IMG/VR virus record: IMGVR_UViG_3300006750_000020
Location: 1-40,494 of that record
Source of the DNA: a virus
Strand: one strand, 5' to 3'
DNA length: 40,494 nt
Position 1 is the stretch's first letter; every line of letters starts with the position of its first letter. The notes beneath the pieces were generated by a model. It made no database searches. It was not told where the DNA came from and worked only from the letters and a program-made list of their open reading frames with translations. Shown here one piece after another: positions 39,565-40,494 of this stretch. Made by a program: the position numbers and the translations under genes.

Positions 39565-39963
39565 TTAGTAATTCATTTGTTCGGCCGCGTGATCCCGGTG
39601 CGACGGTTCAAAGTCGCGCGCTTCGGCCGCGGTTATCATTGACATAGCGCACGGCCCTTCGGCCCCGTCGTACATCATTGTTTCAAGATATTCAAACAAC
39701 CGCGGCAGCGCTGTGATGCACGTCACACTATCGCTTTCGTATTGGTCACAGTCGCGGCCCCATTCATATACGTATACCTTGCCATTAACTTGTTTATCAG
39801 CCATTACGGCGGCCATTGCGGCCCGCTCGGCCAGCGGATCCCGGTAGAATTCGCGGATATTTTTACGGCATTGCTCGATGTAAAATTTTCTAGTGGCGGG
39901 ATCCAGTTCACCCGAGCGCAGGCGGGCGTAGATTTTACGTAACATATCGTATTGATTAGTCAT
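39565..39963 (-). CDS. First protein of the leftward early operon (132 aa)
   Basis: ATG 39963 follows AGGAGAACCACA. The N-terminal 60 residues are helical and basic (YDMLRKIYARLRSGELDPAT, FYIEQCRKNIREFYRDPLAE). The second half is acidic (VYEWGRDCDQYESDSVTCIT, LFEYLETMMYDGAEGP). It is promoter-proximal, so probably the most expressed of the group. No family is recognised. Confidence 0.72.
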   Translation of the reverse strand: MTNQYDMLRKIYARLRSGELDPATRKFYIEQCRKNIREFYRDPLAERAAMAAVMADKQVNGKVYVYEWGRDCDQYESDSVTCITALPRLFEYLETMMYDGAEGPCAMSMITAAEARDFEPSHRDHAAEQMNY

Positions 39964-40024
39964 TGTGGTTCTCCTGATTTAGTCCATTAGCCATTAGGCC
40001 ATTAGCCATTAGGCCATTAGCCAT
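39956..40024 (-). CDS. Possible 22-aa repeat leader peptide
   Basis: In the leader of the leftward operon, ATG 40024 opens a 22-codon frame that reads MANGL three times, then NQENHND, and stops at TAA inside the start region of the 132-aa gene. There is no clear Shine-Dalgarno. The 15-bp repeat length keeps the frame. It could be a regulatory upstream ORF or a by-product of the repeat. Confidence 0.3.
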   Translation of the reverse strand: MANGLMANGLMANGLNQENHND

Positions 40025-40028
40025 AAGG
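39984..40028. repeat. 15-bp tandem repeat in the operon leader
   Basis: Three head-to-tail copies of CCATTAGCCATTAGG at 39984-39998, 39999-40013 and 40014-40028, the last with one mismatch (CCATAAGG). Each unit is itself a near-duplicated CCATTAG(G). It lies between the promoter at 40032 and the ribosome site of the first gene. Confidence 0.92.
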
Positions 40029-40031
40029 TGC

Positions 40032-40060
40032 ACTATACAGGATATCCACAGGATACCCAA
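40032..40060 (-). promoter_or_regulatory. Promoter of the leftward early operon
   Basis: Minus strand: TTGGGT (40055-40060), 17 nt, TATAGT (40032-40037). Two near-identical 11-bp repeats, CAGGATATCCA (40038-40048) and CAGGATACCCA (40049-40059), fill the spacer and reach into the -35. The 11-bp phase matches the operator repeats at 29259, although the sequence differs. An A-run (40059-40065) and the AT-rich tract 40079-40096 lie upstream. Confidence 0.7.
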
Positions 40061-40114
40061 AAAAATCGTAAGTCTTTGATTTATATATATATAATCCTTA
40101 TTAGCCCGGTACCG

Positions 40115-40293
40115 CCCTGCTAGCCGCTAGCAGGGCCGGCAGGGCCAGCGGGGCCGCTAGCAGGGCCGGCAGGGCCGGCAGGGCCAGCGGGGCCGCTAGC
40201 AGGGCCAGCGGGGCCGCTAGCAGGGCCAGCGGGGCCGCTAGCAGGGCCAGCGGGGCCGCTAGCAGGGCCAGCGGGGCCGGCAGGGCCGGCAGG
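40115..40293. repeat. GC-rich modular tandem repeat (21/30/39 bp)
   Basis: GCTAGC boxes at 40126, 40156, 40195, 40216, 40237 and 40258 define units of 30, 39, 21, 21 and 21 bp built from AGGGCCAGC/AGGGCCGGC and GGGGCC. All periods are multiples of 3. A minus-strand frame (40120-40317) would encode collagen-like Gly-Pro-Ala triplets, but its only start is a TTG inside a terminator U-run. A 10-bp palindrome (CCCTGCTAGC/GCTAGCAGGG, 40115-40135) opens the array and an AT-rich tract flanks it. Confidence 0.88.
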
Positions 40294-40315
40294 GATATAC
40301 CAGGCGCCCGGCCAC

Positions 40316-40347
40316 AAAAAAACCCGCTAGCGAGGCGCTAGCGGGTT
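40316..40347 (-). terminator. Leftward terminator at the right edge
   Basis: AACCCGCTAGC (40321-40331) and GCTAGCGGGTT (40337-40347) are a perfect 11-bp inverted repeat with a 5-nt loop. Leftward it runs into a stretch of seven Ts. It ends the truncated gene at 40363-40494. The GCTAGC in its stem also occurs in the adjacent repeat array. Confidence 0.88.
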
Positions 40348-40362
40348 CGAGTTGCGCGCGAG

Positions 40363-40494
40363 TCACGCCGCGCTATATGAGGGCGCGTGCGTCTTGATTG
40401 TATAGCCCAGTGTTTTGATTACGGCTAAGTGTTCCGCGGTCAATGTTTTTGCGCCGGTTAATCGTGCAAATTTCCGGGCGGTATCACACGCCGG
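40363..40494 (-). CDS. Truncated leftward gene at the window edge
   Basis: The frame is open from the right edge to TGA at 40363-40365 and gives 43 residues (including ARKFARLTGAKTLTAEHLAV and IKTLGYTIKTH). The terminator at 40316-40347 follows it closely, which supports a real gene end. Its 5' part lies outside the window. Joining the right edge directly to base 1 gives a stop after about 30 codons with no start, so a simple circular join is not supported. Family unknown. Confidence 0.55.
   Translation of the reverse strand, partial: PACDTARKFARLTGAKTLTAEHLAVIKTLGYTIKTHAPSYSAA

Noticed and set aside
39984-40293. CRISPR array
   Set aside because: Repeats are short, directly adjacent and without unique spacers, and no cas genes are present.
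40120-40317. Collagen-like Gly-Pro-Ala protein as a real gene
   Set aside because: Its only start is a TTG lying in the U-run of a terminator, with no Shine-Dalgarno. Kept as a repeat, with the frame noted as a finding.
1-40494. Diversity-generating retroelement
   Set aside because: No reverse transcriptase gene and no template/variable repeat pair were seen near the fibre genes.
1-40494. Prophage or temperate lifestyle genes
   Set aside because: No integrase, excisionase or CI/Cro-like repressor was found. The RHH protein alone does not imply lysogeny.
1-40494. tRNA genes
   Set aside because: No cloverleaf-like sequence with a TTCGA-type loop in a plausible position was noticed; a covariance-model search would be needed to exclude them.

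Overview
The window looks like most or all of the genome of a strictly lytic, podovirus-like tailed phage of a Gram-negative bacterium. The evidence is a P22-type portal, an SU10-type capsid protein, an adaptor and stabilisation/nozzle pair, a set of glycine-rich ejection proteins, no tape measure or sheath, a family A DNA polymerase and a prim-pol/helicase. No integrase, CI-like repressor, RNA polymerase, tRNA, CRISPR array or reverse transcriptase was seen. The host cannot be named from the sequence. Good sigma70-type promoters (TTGACA-17-TATACT) and clear Shine-Dalgarno sites suggest that host RNA polymerase is used throughout.

Layout. (1) 1-238 is non-coding. 239-570 is a short unit: strong promoter, one 69-aa gene, terminator. 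(2) 610-2948 is a YadA-like fibre gene and small structural genes. 2949-4277 is the lysis cassette (membrane coiled-coil protein, M15 peptidase endolysin, GTA-type holin). (3) 4281-16618 is packaging and head/neck: TerS, a 37-aa membrane peptide, TerL, portal, small virion proteins, scaffold, capsid, adaptor, stabilisation protein, a Gly/Tyr-rich repeat protein and a GNAT-like protein. (4) 16622-27141 is ejection proteins, tail fibre and a 1041-aa tailspike with a probable glycosidase barrel. (5) 27167-27583 holds two small genes. 27459-29205 is a leftward SNF2-like helicase/VRR-NUC nuclease pair. (6) 29206-37369 is a rightward replication/recombination block: RHH regulator, DUF2800-type Fe-S nuclease, a possible ssDNA-binding protein, DNA polymerase and prim-pol/helicase. 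(7) 37370-37722 is non-coding, with iteron-like repeats and a terminator. (8) 37723-39963 is a leftward operon of seven small genes, probably early host-takeover genes. Its leader and upstream DNA (to 40362) are unusually repeat-rich, and a truncated leftward gene lies at the right edge.

Regulation is the most distinctive part. Three promoters (239, 29254 and the leftward one at 38657) share a TCA(C/A)TGTGATAT core placed in the spacer or over the -10. The 29254 copy carries three 11-bp-phased repeats and directly precedes a ribbon-helix-helix gene, so a phage-encoded regulon is likely. Separately, an identical ribosome-binding cassette (AGGAGAACCACA + ATG) sits in front of the leftward small genes, the 69-aa gene and, slightly altered, the polymerase. 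The shared signals suggest that the two window ends form one early-gene block in the native genome. Translation starts were moved from the longest ORF where a Shine-Dalgarno site or a neighbouring stop favoured another start. All family assignments come from motif reading, not from database searches.
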